From assembly GCA_003343685.1 (NCBI GenBank), contig QAKS01000097.1:1-11175 (forward strand): a stretch of 11,175 bases of DNA, in the 5' to 3' direction. The stretch is from Clostridiales bacterium (lineage in GTDB: Bacteria > Bacillota > Clostridia > Christensenellales > Christensenellaceae). Below the pieces are notes generated by a model. That model did no database searches and had not been told where the DNA came from. It was given only the letters and a program-made list of their open reading frames with translations. The translations under genes and the position numbers were made by a program. This document shows, piece by piece, positions 1-6,138 of this stretch. The number at the start of each line of letters is the position of its first letter. The stretch's first letter is position 1.

Positions 1-270
1 GAGAAACAGATAATACCAGAAGCCTTCAATCTGCATATTTTCGCGGGATAGAATACCGAGATATATCAGCATATAAAGACCTACTGCAAACTGGACAACG
101 TTTCGTGCATATCTGACCTTTTTTGCATATAAGGAAACTCCTATTGAAAGGCATATGCCGAGATAGGAAAAGTTAAATAGATAAAATATATTATCCATTG
201 TCAACCAAAGAACGACGGCAATTGCCTCAAACAGAAGCCACATGGAGACGGGGATAAGATGCTTTTTCAC
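1..270 (-). CDS. N-terminal part of a multi-spanning membrane protein, possibly a membrane-bound 4Fe-4S protein
   Basis: Ninety codons are open from a GTG at 270-268 to the left edge, so the C-terminal part is missing. A GGAGG at 285-281 lies 10 nt before this GTG; a second in-frame GTG (279-277) is too close to it, and an ATG at 342 has no ribosome site. The protein starts with two lysines and then has three hydrophobic stretches (about residues 5-24, 28-48 and 57-75), with a fourth beginning near 83. Basic residues (AKKVRYAR, about 49-56) fall between the second and third. The last visible segment, ENMQIEGFWYYLFL, reminds me of clostridial membrane proteins that carry polyferredoxin-type 4Fe-4S motifs further along. 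No cysteine motif is visible here, so that assignment is a guess from recall. That it is a real membrane-protein gene is well supported by composition, ribosome site and an upstream promoter. Confidence 0.6.
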   Translation of the reverse strand, partial: MKKHLIPVSMWLLFEAIAVVLWLTMDNIFYLFNFSYLGICLSIGVSLYAKKVRYARNVVQFAVGLYMLIYLGILSRENMQIEGFWYYLFL

Positions 271-303
271 TGCGTACACACCTCCGCTGATATACTGAAA
301 TAT

Positions 304-363
304 TTCCGAAACGCAATTTGTCCGTGGGATATAGGGCGGCATTCCCGAGCAGTCTTTTCGGAA
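304..363 (-). promoter_or_regulatory. Inverted-repeat leader of the membrane-protein gene
   Basis: An 8-bp perfect inverted repeat (TTCCGAAA at 304-311 and TTTCGGAA at 356-363 on the plus strand) closes a 44-nt interior in the predicted 5' untranslated region. It begins a few bases after the expected transcription start. The interior can form a short GGGA/TCCC helix. The arms are visible; that they fold in RNA or regulate anything is inference. I could not match it to a known riboswitch class. Confidence 0.3.
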
Positions 364-373
364 GTTTAGGTCA

Positions 374-379
374 ATTATA
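374..379 (-). promoter_or_regulatory. Extended -10 element for the membrane-protein gene
   Basis: On the minus strand a perfect TATAAT is preceded by TGA, giving the extended -10 pattern TGnTATAAT. It lies about 100 nt before the GTG start. No good -35 hexamer is found 16-18 nt upstream, which is tolerable for an extended -10 promoter. Confidence 0.55.
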
Positions 380-470
380 TCACAAATGGCTTTTGGCTGA
401 AAGAAGCGATAAGGCAGATGGCAGTCAATAGGCGCGAAGAAGGCCTGTACATCAGAGAGAAAACATGACG

Positions 471-502
471 AAAAAAGAGACGACACCGCTCGTGATGCCG
501 CC
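471..502 (-). terminator. Rho-independent terminator downstream of the hemerythrin gene
   Basis: On the minus strand GGCGGCATC (502-494) pairs with GGTGTCGTC (487-479), giving nine pairs including three G-U wobbles. The loop is 6 nt and TCTTTTTT follows immediately (478-471). This is the normal architecture of an intrinsic terminator. It lies about 110 nt past the hemerythrin stop and before the promoter of the next gene, so it separates the two transcripts. Confidence 0.65.
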
Positions 503-610
503 TCCATAGGAAAAAAGTATTTGTACTGATTAGTACCTTGGTTTGTAGCCGACCGAAGCCCGGCAGGATTGCCGTGTGTGCTTTCGCTCTGCGAAAACCG
601 CTGTTTTGTC
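503..610 (-). other. Hairpin-rich 3' untranslated segment of the hemerythrin transcript
   Basis: Between the hemerythrin stop and the terminator the minus strand can form several short hairpins. One is a 6-bp TTTCGC/GCGAAA stem with a 3-nt loop (plus 582-596). Another is a GCCGG/UCGGC stem (plus 548-564) capped by C(UUCG)G with one bulged G. A third is a GTACT/AGTAC stem (plus about 525-538). A GTG-started reading frame crosses this segment but also runs through the terminator, so I do not call it coding. It may be only a 3' UTR or a 3'-UTR-derived small RNA; I recognise no known RNA family. Confidence 0.3.
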
Positions 611-1012
611 TCACGCTGTTGTCTTTAAAAAAGCGCCGAGATTTTTATCCTCAATCCTGATGTGGGAAATAAGTACGGCAATGTGGCTGTTCAACTTCGC
701 CAAATCGCTGACGGAAGGACCTGCTACAGGAATCTGTCCGGCAATTTCCCTCAGTTTGCGCTTATAGTTCTCATGGAATTGAAAATGCGCCTTCCGGTTG
801 GGATAATTGCTTTTTTTCTGCAAGTCTTCTTCGTGAGTGAAGTGCTTGTCTACATAGTCGAGTAAAAATTTGATGGCGGGCTCCATAGCGGCCCGACCCT
901 TTCCTTTGCCGCACTCGTCCAATAATTTATTTACGGCCCGGAAAAGCTCCCGATGTTCGTTGTCGATGATACTGTTTCCTGTTTCCAATTCTTTTGTTAA
1001 TTCATAAACCAT
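611..1012 (-). CDS. Bacteriohemerythrin (diiron oxygen-binding protein)
   Basis: A 133-residue single-domain hemerythrin, a four-helix bundle that binds O2 at a non-haem diiron centre and, in anaerobes, is thought to carry, sense or scavenge oxygen in the cytoplasm. All seven expected ligands are present in order: H20 (IIDNEH), H57 and E61 (HFTHE), H76 and H80 (HFQFH), H117 and D122 (HIRIED). Length is normal for the family. There is no fused chemotaxis or signalling domain and no membrane segment. I chose the ATG at 1012 because GGAGGT (1026-1021) lies 8 nt upstream; a TTG three codons earlier would abut it. The gene has its own promoter and a downstream terminator, so it is probably monocistronic and unrelated to the carbon locus to its right. 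The conserved N-terminal Trp of many members is absent. Family assignment is secure; the physiological role is inferred. Confidence 0.93.
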   Translation of the reverse strand: MVYELTKELETGNSIIDNEHRELFRAVNKLLDECGKGKGRAAMEPAIKFLLDYVDKHFTHEEDLQKKSNYPNRKAHFQFHENYKRKLREIAGQIPVAGPSVSDLAKLNSHIAVLISHIRIEDKNLGAFLKTTA

Positions 1013-1083
1013 TTTTAGCAACCTCCAAATCCTATTTTATGACGGCTGTTACGTTTATCGTACAGATAAGCATCTTGCAACCG

Positions 1084-1108
1084 GAAACTGTTCAAAGTTT
1101 TCAGTTTC
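1084..1108. repeat. 7-bp inverted repeat just after the hemerythrin promoter
   Basis: GAAACTG (1084-1090) and CAGTTTC (1102-1108) are perfect inverted arms separated by 11 bp. They begin at about the predicted transcription start. They could be an operator or a 5' stem-loop; the sequence alone does not say which. Confidence 0.35.
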
Positions 1109-1116
1109 TACGTTAC

Positions 1117-1145
1117 AATATATCATGGATTTTTTGAGGCTTCAA
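1117..1145 (-). promoter_or_regulatory. Promoter of the hemerythrin gene
   Basis: On the minus strand TTGAAG (1145-1140) is followed after 17 nt by TATATT (1122-1117), with TGA directly before the -10, an extended form. It lies about 105 nt upstream of the chosen ATG. The rest of the 172-nt gap between the larA stop and the hemerythrin start shows no gene and no clear terminator for larA. Confidence 0.55.
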
Positions 1146-1184
1146 CTGTTTAAGTAACAAAAATATATTTTAGACTTTACCCAA

Positions 1185-2432
1185 TCAATCCGTAACCGGA
1201 AGGGTAGAGCCACCGTAGGGCATAAGGATGACAGAAGCGTCGTCGCCCAGCTTTTGCTTTGCCGCACCGTAAGCCTCGTCCAGCGTGGAGAAGGGTGTGA
1301 AGTGCAGGCTTTCGACGAATGCCGGATCCATATCGGAGACGAGATAAATATCGCAGCGCTGCATTACCATGGCGATGGCAGCGGCCTTGTGACCGCCCAA
1401 CTCAAAATTACGGCCGATTTCTTCCGCAATCCAGTCCACGCCGCCGGGGGCGGTCATCCAGCGCTCAAAGACGGCGGATCCCAATCCCTCCTTGCAGGAG
1501 GCGGTGAGGATGATAACCCCTCCGTCGCGCACCGCGTGTTTTGAATTATCGAGAGCCTTCTGAGACTGATAGAGGTTCAGGTCTTTTGGATAACCGCCGG
1601 GCGATACAATGACGATGTCGGCACGCTTGGGTATTTTAATTTTATAAAGACGATCTAAAAATGCGCATCCTTCCCGATGAGCCTTGATATGATGGCCTGC
1701 GACAGCGCATATGATCTCTTTCTTTTCATTTAAAACCACGTTTACAATAAAATCTATGGGAAGAATATCCGCGACGCTGTCAATATCCTCTCGTACAGGA
1801 TTTCCTTCGAGCTTTCCGGCGTGGGCGGCCTCCTGCACCATCTGAGAGTGGTTTGCCTGAATGGCGTCATGAGTGGACACACCGGGCATAATCGCCTTTG
1901 CGCCGCCAGAGAATCCGGCAAAATAGTGGTATTCGATGTTGCCGAGACAGATGCGCCTGTCGGCACGGACGACCGGCTCAAATACATCGACGGGTGTGCC
2001 TGAGGCAGTATTGCCCAGATGAACGCAGTTTTCCATGTCGTTATCAATGCAGCGGACGCGTTCAAAGACCTGATCTCCCACCAGATAGCGCATTTCCTCC
2101 TCCGTATGAGGCCGATGAGACCCGAGCGCAAAAACGACGGTGATATCTTCATCGGGAACGCCTGCCAGTGCCAGTTCATCCAGCAGCGGCGGCAGCACAG
2201 TTTTTGACGGCATAGGCCGCGTGATATCGCTGGTGATAATGACAACCTTTTCGCCTTTGTTTACGGTTTCGCAGAGGCGCGGAGAGCCGATAGGGCTTCT
2301 CAGGGCGCGGATTACTTCGTCTGTTCCGGTAAGACGGACGGGGACGTCGTTAGGCTTCAGGATGCCGATAATGTTGTCGTCCTGTATTTCGGTGGCCATT
2401 TTTGTTTTTGCGTAGCCAAGCTCTGCTTTCAT
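1185..2432 (-). CDS. larA: LarA-family nickel-dependent 2-hydroxyacid racemase
   Basis: This 415-residue protein belongs to the LarA (DUF2088) family. Such enzymes racemise or epimerise 2-hydroxyacids by hydride transfer to a nickel-pincer nucleotide covalently bound to lysine. The key residues of Lactobacillus plantarum LarA have counterparts here: DITRP (69-73), H106 in GSHRPHT, H169 in EYHY, K179 in GGAK as the cofactor attachment lysine, H195 as nickel ligand, and Y288/Q289/K292 near the substrate. The intervals H-10-K-16-H equal those I recall for LarA (H174, K184, H200). The ATG at 2432 has GGAG 8 nt upstream. An earlier in-frame start at 2468 would overlap the preceding gene, while the chosen one leaves a 19-nt gap, so the two are co-transcribed. 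No LarB, LarC or LarE cofactor genes are in view. Placement opposite malic enzyme suggests malate or a relative, but members also act on lactate and other 2-hydroxyacids, so the substrate is open. Confidence 0.94.
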   Translation of the reverse strand: MKAELGYAKTKMATEIQDDNIIGILKPNDVPVRLTGTDEVIRALRSPIGSPRLCETVNKGEKVVIITSDITRPMPSKTVLPPLLDELALAGVPDEDITVVFALGSHRPHTEEEMRYLVGDQVFERVRCIDNDMENCVHLGNTASGTPVDVFEPVVRADRRICLGNIEYHYFAGFSGGAKAIMPGVSTHDAIQANHSQMVQEAAHAGKLEGNPVREDIDSVADILPIDFIVNVVLNEKKEIICAVAGHHIKAHREGCAFLDRLYKIKIPKRADIVIVSPGGYPKDLNLYQSQKALDNSKHAVRDGGVIILTASCKEGLGSAVFERWMTAPGGVDWIAEEIGRNFELGGHKAAAIAMVMQRCDIYLVSDMDPAFVESLHFTPFSTLDEAYGAAKQKLGDDASVILMPYGGSTLPVTD

Positions 2433-2451
2433 AAATTCTTCTCCCAACTGT

Positions 2452-3147
2452 TTATTTGATGCTGGCAAAATCCAGATTGCGATATGCCTTCTGCAGGTGT
2501 ACCATCATTGCAGTGGCGGCTTTTTCGGAATTTCCGGAGCAGATCGCCTCATAGATTGTGCGATGATCCGCAAGGGACTTTTTTGGCTGCCCGGGTAATT
2601 GGAGCGTTGCCGCACGGGATTTTGCAAGAAGAGTTCCACACATGTTCAGAATCATACGGAGCGCGTCGTTGCCGGTAATGTCGGCAATCGTGTTGTGAAA
2701 AGCGTTGTCGCCGGTGAGACCGGAGCCTCCGCGGGCTACGCTTTCCTCCATGATGGTGAGAGCTTCGTACAGCTTATCGGCCTTATCGGGCGTGATAGAC
2801 TGGGCCGCCAGCTTAGCAGTTTCGGTTTCAAGAAGGGTGCGTACGTCGATCAGCTCCCGTATCAGTTTTTCGTCCTTGATAAGCATAGATGAGAGAGGGT
2901 GCATAATGCTGTCCAGCGTAAGCTGCTTGACGTAGGTTCCCTCTCCTACTCTGGATTCTATATAGCCCATGCTGGCCAGAGAGTGCAGAGCCTCCCTGAC
3001 GGCTGTCCGGCTCACCTGAAGGTCTTCCGCAAGCTGCCGTTCGGACGGCAGCTTATCGCCGGGCGCCAGCGTACCGTCCTGTATCAAGGAGATGAGCTGG
3101 TCGGCAATGTCTTCATAAAGCCTCGTTTTTTTGATGGGTTCTAACAT
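2452..3147 (-). CDS. GntR-family transcriptional regulator, FadR/FCD type
   Basis: A 231-residue regulator. Residues about 8-74 form the winged helix-turn-helix, with typical GntR features: LYEDIADQLISLI, GDKLPSERQLAEDL, VSRTAVREALHSL and GEGTYV. Residues about 95-220 form the all-helical FCD ligand-binding domain. Its usual metal site is present as D147-x3-H151, H195 and H217, which in relatives holds a metal that helps bind a carboxylic acid. The ATG at 3147 follows AAAGGA by about 8 nt and is preferred to an ATG-like start ten codons earlier that has no ribosome site. The gene precedes larA by 19 nt on the same strand and faces the malic-enzyme operon. Its promoter region contains candidate operators, so it probably controls itself, larA and the divergent operon in response to a hydroxy- or dicarboxylic acid. 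The effector is inferred, not seen. Confidence 0.93.
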   Translation of the reverse strand: MLEPIKKTRLYEDIADQLISLIQDGTLAPGDKLPSERQLAEDLQVSRTAVREALHSLASMGYIESRVGEGTYVKQLTLDSIMHPLSSMLIKDEKLIRELIDVRTLLETETAKLAAQSITPDKADKLYEALTIMEESVARGGSGLTGDNAFHNTIADITGNDALRMILNMCGTLLAKSRAATLQLPGQPKKSLADHRTIYEAICSGNSEKAATAMMVHLQKAYRNLDFASIK

Positions 3148-3189
3148 AAATATTTTCCTTTCTGCAAGGTTTCTCACATCTTTTTATAG

Positions 3190-3218
3190 ATTATAGCATA
3201 TTGGTGGCTGTTTGTCTA
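3190..3218 (-). promoter_or_regulatory. Promoter of the gntR-larA transcript
   Basis: On the minus strand TAGACA (3218-3213) is followed by a 17-nt spacer and a perfect TATAAT (3195-3190), with TG one base before the -10. It is the strongest promoter-like sequence in the window. It lies about 40 nt upstream of the gntR start codon. One candidate operator overlaps the -35 and a partial copy lies in the spacer. Confidence 0.75.
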
Positions 3219-3231
3219 TTGGTATGACAAC
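3217..3231. promoter_or_regulatory. Candidate GntR operator 1
   Basis: TATTGGTATGACAAC contains TGGTATGACAA (3220-3230), which fits the FadR-subfamily pattern TnGTnnnACnA at every fixed position. It overlaps the -35 of the gntR promoter, the position expected for autorepression. The first 12 bases recur identically at 3364-3375. A partial copy, TATTGGT, occurs at 3199-3205 inside the promoter spacer. Confidence 0.55.
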
Positions 3232-3335
3232 TTTTCTTTAAAAATTTTATAAGAAAATTTCCTACATTATAATAATAAAAAATAGTCAAAATAGATAATC
3301 CAATGCACTGGTTTTCTTTACTACCAATAACTGTA

Positions 3336-3364
3336 TTGACTTTTGAATATAGGTAGTATAGTAT
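3336..3364 (+). promoter_or_regulatory. Promoter of the malic-enzyme operon
   Basis: TTGACT (3336-3341) is followed after 17 nt by TAGTAT (3359-3364). TATAGT at 3357-3362 is an alternative -10 with a 15-nt spacer. The start point would fall near 3371, leaving a leader of about 50 nt. An inverted copy of the operator core (ACCAATA, 3323-3329) lies just upstream of the -35 and a full copy just downstream of the -10. Confidence 0.6.
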
Positions 3365-3380
3365 ATTGGTATGACCTATT
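3364..3380. promoter_or_regulatory. Candidate GntR operator 2
   Basis: TATTGGTATGACCTATT repeats the first 12 bases of operator 1. It includes a 15-bp near-palindrome, ATTGGT-ATG-ACCTAT (3365-3379), with five of six arm pairs matched. It covers the expected transcription start of the malic-enzyme operon, so bound protein would block initiation. The two 12-bp copies are offset by 147 bp, close to 14 helical turns. Confidence 0.55.
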
Positions 3381-3422
3381 AATCAAAATCCAACAGAGAA
3401 AATTTTAATATGGGGGTACAAA

Positions 3423-4598
3423 ATGGATTACGCAAAAGAGAGCCTAAAAAAGCATTATGACTGGAAGGGGAAGATTGAAGTAATTGCAACGGTTCCCGCA
3501 GACTCGAAGGACGCGTTGTCGCTGGCCTATACGCCGGGCGTTGCCGAGCCCTGCCTTGAAATACAGAAGGACGTGGCAAAGAGCTATGAGCTGACGCGCA
3601 GGCATAATATGGTCGCGGTTGTAACGGATGGTTCCGCTGTTTTAGGCCTTGGAGATATCGGCCCCGAGGCGGGAATGCCGGTTATGGAGGGAAAATGCGT
3701 ACTGTTTAAGGCTTTTGGCGATGTGGACGCATTTCCGCTTTGCGTAAAATCCCACGATGTGGACGAAATCGTGGAAACGGTTTACCAGATCAGCGGCAGC
3801 TTCGGCGGCGTAAATCTGGAAGACATCTCGGCTCCCAGGTGCTTCGAAATAGAAAAGAAGCTGAAAGAGAAATGCGACATACCGATTTTTCATGACGACC
3901 AGCACGGTACGGCCGTTATCACGCTGGCGGGGTTGATCAACGCCATCAAGCTGGTAGGAAAAAAGAAAGAGGATGTAAAAATCGTTGTCAACGGCGCAGG
4001 CGCGGCGGCAATTTCTATTACAAAGCTGCTGTTCAGCGACGGATTTGACAAGGTGGTTCTTTGCGACAGGAAGGGTGCTGTCTATGAAGGCCGTTCCGAA
4101 AATATGAACGCCATAAAGGAAGAGATGGCGAAGATCACAAACAGGGATAAGCAACAGGGAAGCCTGGCTGACGTAATCAAGGGAACCGACGTGTTCATCG
4201 GCGTATCCGCGCCGGGTACAATGACCAAAGAGATGGTAGAGACGATGAACAAGGACGCGATCGTGTTCGCCTGCGCAAACCCTACGCCGGAGATTTTCCC
4301 GGACGAGGCAAAGGCAGGCGGCGCTGCGGTAATCGCAACAGGCAGAAGCGACTTCCCCAATCAGGTCAACAACGTTCTGGCATTCCCGGGAATCTTCAGA
4401 GGGGCGCTGGACGTTCGCGCCAGCGATATTAACGACGACATGAAGATTGCCGCGTCCTATGCGCTGGCGGGGCTTATTGCGGATGACGAGCTGAATGCGG
4501 AGTATATACTCCCCGCGCCGTTTGACCCGAGGGTAAAGGATGCTGTAGCGGCCGCCGTCGCAGAGGCTGCCAAAAAGAGCGGCGTAGCGCGCATTTAA
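3423..4598 (+). CDS. NAD(P)-dependent malic enzyme (decarboxylating malate dehydrogenase)
   Basis: A 391-residue short bacterial malic enzyme, which oxidatively decarboxylates malate to pyruvate and CO2 while reducing NAD(P)+. The N-terminal domain has the catalytic tyrosine in AYTPGVAEPC (Y36) and the catalytic lysine in EGKCVLFK (K91). Metal ligands are in NLEDI (E133, D134) and FHDDQHGTA (D158/D159). The Rossmann fold starts at NGAGAAA (190-196), and the C-terminal signature FPNQVNNVLAFPGIFRGALD is intact. There is no C-terminal phosphotransacetylase-like domain, unlike long MaeB proteins. GGGGG sits 7-8 nt before the ATG. It is the first gene of the rightward operon, after a promoter overlapped by candidate GntR operators. 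Cofactor preference cannot be settled by eye; an acidic residue after the second Rossmann strand (LCDRKG) fits NAD but is not decisive. A weak 5-bp hairpin (4613-4628) lies in the gap to the next gene. Confidence 0.95.
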   Translation: MDYAKESLKKHYDWKGKIEVIATVPADSKDALSLAYTPGVAEPCLEIQKDVAKSYELTRRHNMVAVVTDGSAVLGLGDIGPEAGMPVMEGKCVLFKAFGDVDAFPLCVKSHDVDEIVETVYQISGSFGGVNLEDISAPRCFEIEKKLKEKCDIPIFHDDQHGTAVITLAGLINAIKLVGKKKEDVKIVVNGAGAAAISITKLLFSDGFDKVVLCDRKGAVYEGRSENMNAIKEEMAKITNRDKQQGSLADVIKGTDVFIGVSAPGTMTKEMVETMNKDAIVFACANPTPEIFPDEAKAGGAAVIATGRSDFPNQVNNVLAFPGIFRGALDVRASDINDDMKIAASYALAGLIADDELNAEYILPAPFDPRVKDAVAAAVAEAAKKSGVARI

Positions 4599-4660
4599 CA
4601 GGAAGCACTCAACCGCCCCAAACGGCGGAAACAAAGTCAATCAATAATTTCAATCTGAAA

Positions 4661-4693
4661 GGAGAGACGCCGAAGGGCGTCGGCAAAATCACT
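4661..4693 (+). promoter_or_regulatory. Ribosome binding site separated from its ATG by a hairpin
   Basis: AAAGGAG ends at 4664, but the start codon is at 4694, far beyond normal spacing. Between them GACGCC (4666-4671) and GGCGTC (4676-4681) form a perfect 6-bp stem with a GAAG loop. If folded, this would bring the Shine-Dalgarno effectively to about 13 nt from the ATG. No ATG, GTG or TTG in the same frame lies closer. An alternative pairing, GCCGA (4669-4673) with TCGGC (4680-4684), competes with the first. Confidence 0.5.
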
Positions 4694-6058
4694 ATGGACA
4701 CGCAGGAATATGTGAATCAATTGATCGAAAAATCCAGAGCGGCTCAGAAGGCAGTAGAGAACTACACACAGGAACAGGTAGACGCAATTGCGAAGATGTT
4801 TGCGAGAGTTGTTTTTGACAACTGTGAGCCTCTGGCAAAAATTGCGGCGGAAGAGTCGAGAATGGGCGTTTATGAGGACAAAGTAAAAAAATGCCAAGGT
4901 AAGTCGAGGATCATATGGAACCACCTGAAGGATAAAAAGACGGTGGGAATTATCAACAGAATCCCCGAAGAGGGTATTGTTGAGGTTGCCAAGCCCATGG
5001 GCGTTGTTTGTGCAGCGACCCCCTGTACAAACCCTGTAGTGACGCCGATGTGCAACGCCATGTTTGCCATTAAGGGCAGAAACTCTATCATCATAAGCCC
5101 CCATCCCCGCTCCAAAAAGACGACGAAGATGCTGGCGGATCTCTATTATGCGGAGCTGGACAAAATGGGTGTGCCGAGAGATATTTTCCTCTATGTGGAG
5201 GAGCCGACGATTGAGGCGACAAAGTATCTTATGGCAGGCTGTGACGTCGTGCTGGCGACGGGCGGCCCCGGTGTGGTGAAATCTGCATATTCTTCCGGCA
5301 AGCCCAGCTACGGCGTAGGCGCGGGCAACGTGCAGGGTATCATCGACGAGGATGTAGACTATCCCGAAGCTGTGTCCAAAATTATTGCTTCAAGAATTTT
5401 CGACAACGGCATCATCTGCTCCGGCGACCAGACGCTGATCGCGCCTGAGTCCAAATTTGACGAAATTATGGCAGAGTTCAAGAAGCAGGGCGCCGTATAC
5501 TTTGACGACAAGAAAACGGTCGACAAGCTGCGCGAGACAGTGTTCCCCGGCGGCGTAATGAACAAGGATCTGGTAGGTCAGCCGATTGCAAAGGTTGCTG
5601 AAGCAGCCGGCATAGAGATACCCGAAGGCACAAAGCTCATCATGGTATATCCCGGCGCATACGGCAGCGCGGACTCCTTCTCCAAGGAGAAAATGTGTCC
5701 CGTTATGTCGGTATACAAGTGGAAGACCTTTGACGAAGCGATTGAGATTGCAAAGGAGAACCTTATCTTTAACGGCGCAGGCCACTCCTGCTCGATTCAG
5801 TCCAACAATGCTGAACATATCGAAAAAGCGGGCGAAATCCTGCCTGTATCGAGAGTCCTTGTCAACCAGTCGTGTGCAAGCATGAACGGAGGCGCGTTCG
5901 TCAACGGATTGAACCCGACCACGACGCTGGGTTGCGGAAGCTGGGGAAATAACTCCATTTCCGAGAACCTTACCTATTACCATCTCTTCAACAAGTCCAG
6001 AATCGCTTATGTTAAGCCGAACGCCAAGACGCCTTCCGATGAGGAAATCTGGGGCTGA
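4694..6058 (+). CDS. CoA-acylating aldehyde dehydrogenase (succinate-semialdehyde/SauS-like)
   Basis: A 454-residue NAD(P)-dependent acylating aldehyde dehydrogenase, interconverting an aldehyde plus CoA with an acyl-CoA. The cofactor domain carries KPMGVVCAATPCTNPVVTPMC, the P-H-P-R loop near 137 and ATGGPG (188-193). The catalytic cysteine is C242 in NGIICSGDQ, and the C-terminal NPTTTLGCGSWGNNSISENL block is intact. Length and the ending EEIWG match my recollection of C. kluyveri succinate-semialdehyde dehydrogenase (CoA-acylating). The same subfamily includes sulfoacetaldehyde dehydrogenase SauS and general acetaldehyde enzymes. It is a stand-alone enzyme without the iron-dependent alcohol dehydrogenase domain of AdhE and without a microcompartment-targeting extension that I can see. 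It lies 95 nt after malic enzyme and 80 nt before the acyl-CoA ligase pair, so it probably shares their acyl-CoA. Family is secure; succinyl, acetyl, sulfoacetyl or another acyl group remains open. Confidence 0.9.
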   Translation: MDTQEYVNQLIEKSRAAQKAVENYTQEQVDAIAKMFARVVFDNCEPLAKIAAEESRMGVYEDKVKKCQGKSRIIWNHLKDKKTVGIINRIPEEGIVEVAKPMGVVCAATPCTNPVVTPMCNAMFAIKGRNSIIISPHPRSKKTTKMLADLYYAELDKMGVPRDIFLYVEEPTIEATKYLMAGCDVVLATGGPGVVKSAYSSGKPSYGVGAGNVQGIIDEDVDYPEAVSKIIASRIFDNGIICSGDQTLIAPESKFDEIMAEFKKQGAVYFDDKKTVDKLRETVFPGGVMNKDLVGQPIAKVAEAAGIEIPEGTKLIMVYPGAYGSADSFSKEKMCPVMSVYKWKTFDEAIEIAKENLIFNGAGHSCSIQSNNAEHIEKAGEILPVSRVLVNQSCASMNGGAFVNGLNPTTTLGCGSWGNNSISENLTYYHLFNKSRIAYVKPNAKTPSDEEIWG

Positions 6059-6069
6059 ATGACAAAATA

Positions 6070-6100
6070 TTGTTCCCGCGGAACCGTTCCGTGGGAACAA
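6070..6100 (+). other. Long perfect intercistronic stem-loop
   Basis: TTGTTCCCGCGGAA (6070-6083) and TTCCGTGGGAACAA (6087-6100) pair over 14 bp with one G-U wobble and a 3-nt CCG loop. It begins 12 nt after the aldehyde dehydrogenase stop. No T-run follows (AATATATGATC), so it is not a standard terminator. An mRNA processing, stability or partial attenuation element that tunes expression across the operon is more likely. Confidence 0.6.
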
Positions 6101-6138
6101 ATATATGATCGCTTCCAAAACGAAAGGAATATTTAACA

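Noticed and set aside
503..610. A c-di-GMP (GEMM) or other known riboswitch on the minus strand
   Set aside because: A GGCAAUCC-like string followed by a hairpin is suggestive, but the conserved second half of that class is absent and the next gene has its own promoter further down.
375..614. A 79-codon minus-strand frame starting with a GTG that overlaps the hemerythrin stop
   Set aside because: It runs straight through the terminator hairpin and its T-run and into the next promoter, has no domain-like composition, and lacks its own ribosome site.
3199..3375. TATTGGT copies as a CRISPR-like or mobile-element repeat
   Set aside because: There are only four short, irregularly spaced copies in both orientations, confined to the promoter region. 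They are better explained as regulator binding sites.
3642..4640. Long antisense frame (332 codons) opposite malic enzyme
   Set aside because: It is an antisense shadow of a gene with complete family motifs. The translation is Arg/His/Cys-rich without recognisable domains.
6070..6100. Intrinsic terminator between the aldehyde dehydrogenase and ligase genes
   Set aside because: The stem is strong, but the downstream flank (AATATATGATC) has no T-run and the operon continues with a normal ribosome site.
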